DNA of 64,000 nt, taken from assembly GCA_033782935.1 (NCBI GenBank), contig JAWQEG010000283.1, forward strand, positions 2,294,001 through 2,358,000. The letters are read 5' to 3'. The notes beneath the pieces are model-generated. The model had not been told where the DNA came from. It saw nothing but the letters and a program-made list of their open reading frames with translations, and ran no database searches. Origin of the DNA: Petrolisthes cinctipes (Eukaryota > Arthropoda > Malacostraca > Decapoda > Porcellanidae). Below are positions 63,701 through 64,000 of this stretch, one piece after another (the first letter of the stretch is position 1; every line of letters starts with the position of its first letter). Made by a program: the position numbers and the translations under genes.

Positions 63701-64000
63701 TACATGCCTACACAGTGCTAGAATATTTTCAAAATATAGGCTAAAAACATGCTAAAAATCGACATTTTAGGTGCCAAAAAATCGATATCTCAAATTCAGT
63801 CCCAAAACACCCGAAAATTAGATATTTAGAGGTCCCAGAAGGTATCTGTACATGCCTACTCCGTGTTAGAGTATTTTCAAAATACAGGCCAAAAACATAC
63901 TGAAAATCGATATTTTAGGTGCCCAAAAGTCGATTTGTGCATGCATCTTCTGTACCCGTTTATATCTCAAATTCTGGCCCTAAACACCCGAAAATTTGAT
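60733..64000. repeat. 5,123-bp super-repeat, copy 2, cut by window edge
   Basis: Blocks start at 60733 (502), 61235 (501), 61736 (325), 62061 (491), 62552 (493), 63045 (325), 63370 (493) and 63863 (partial). The offset to copy 1 is 5,123-5,124 bp up to 62552 and 4,623 bp from 63045, so copy 2 lacks the 501-bp trimer found at 57921. Shared rare marks include AAAATTTGATATT, GTTTATAACTC, GGACAAAAACATAC and GAAAATTAGATATTTAG. The window ends inside an A monomer. Confidence 0.92.

Larger units (their letters stand above)
1..64000. repeat. Tandem satellite DNA array, 501-bp trimeric higher-order repeat
   Basis: The entire window is head-to-tail copies of one satellite monomer, all in the same orientation. 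Landmarks such as GTGTTAGAGTATTTTC, GGGGTCCCAGAAG and CCCGTTTATATCTC recur throughout. Most blocks measure 501 bp and consist of three monomers of 177, 176 and 148 bp. Variant blocks of 324/325 bp lack one monomer, and blocks of 490-493 and 500 bp carry small deletions. No unique sequence, mobile element or inversion was found, and both ends lie inside a monomer, so the true array is longer. Satellites of this monomer size with HOR structure are typical of eukaryotic centromeres and pericentromeres. That location is inferred, because no flanking sequence or centromere-specific element is visible. I do not recognise the family. Confidence 0.97.

Noticed and set aside
1..64000. CRISPR array or prokaryotic repeat
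   Set aside because: There are no short repeats separated by unique spacers. The repeats are contiguous and 148-177 bp long, and no cas genes or other genes are present.
1..64000. rRNA intergenic spacer or tandem gene family
   Set aside because: No rRNA, tRNA or conserved gene segment appears in any of the blocks, and the repeat is far too short and uniform to include one.

Overview
The whole 64-kb window is one uninterrupted satellite DNA array. I see no protein-coding gene, RNA gene, transposon or unique sequence in it. Every stretch I read is a copy, in the same orientation, of a roughly 177-bp monomer (72 of 177 bases G/C in one copy counted by hand). The array runs off both ends: the window opens and closes inside a monomer. 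This points to eukaryotic heterochromatin, most likely a centromeric or pericentromeric array. Frequent CG versus CA/TG differences between copies suggest a cytosine-methylating genome, such as a plant or vertebrate. I do not recognise the satellite family and cannot name the species.

The basic unit is a three-monomer higher-order repeat (HOR) of 501 bp: A (177 bp) + B (176 bp) + C (148 bp). C is a monomer that lost 29 bp. Although the three lengths differ, they average exactly 167 bp, the DNA length of a nucleosome with linker histone. Each full monomer is itself a diverged dimer of about 90 + 87 bp. A and C each come in two forms (A1/A2, C1/C2), and C1 is mostly followed by A1 and C2 by A2. 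Shorter and longer blocks come from loss or gain of whole monomers (324, 325, 502, 668, 679 bp) or from three recurring small deletions (10, 8 and 1 bp, giving 491-, 493- and 500-bp blocks).

Layout: 1-12492 holds mixed A1/A2 trimers and dimers with a duplicated segment of about 3.1 kb (4572 and 7708). 12993-19003 holds a 1,503-bp super-repeat of three trimer subtypes (X, Y, Z). 19004-31165 holds three copies of a 4,329-bp super-repeat, the third missing 825 bp. 31667-37175 is a mosaic of the same subtypes. 37176-42312 holds a duplication with a period of about 2,818 bp. 42313-47294 is mixed and includes a four-monomer block. 48297-50300 is a 1,002-bp tandem pair. 50301-55609 holds overlapping duplications at offsets of 1,996, 2,497 and 1,819 bp. 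55610 to the end holds a duplication with a period of about 5,123 bp, whose second copy has lost one 501-bp unit. The array therefore records nested unequal exchange at five scales: half-monomer, monomer, trimer, 1.5 kb, and 2-5 kb.

The many short open frames (60-165 codons) are a by-product of monomer length: 177 is divisible by three. I do not regard any of them as a gene. Coordinates use a phase in which each monomer starts at GTGTTAG (A, B) or GTGCTAG (C).
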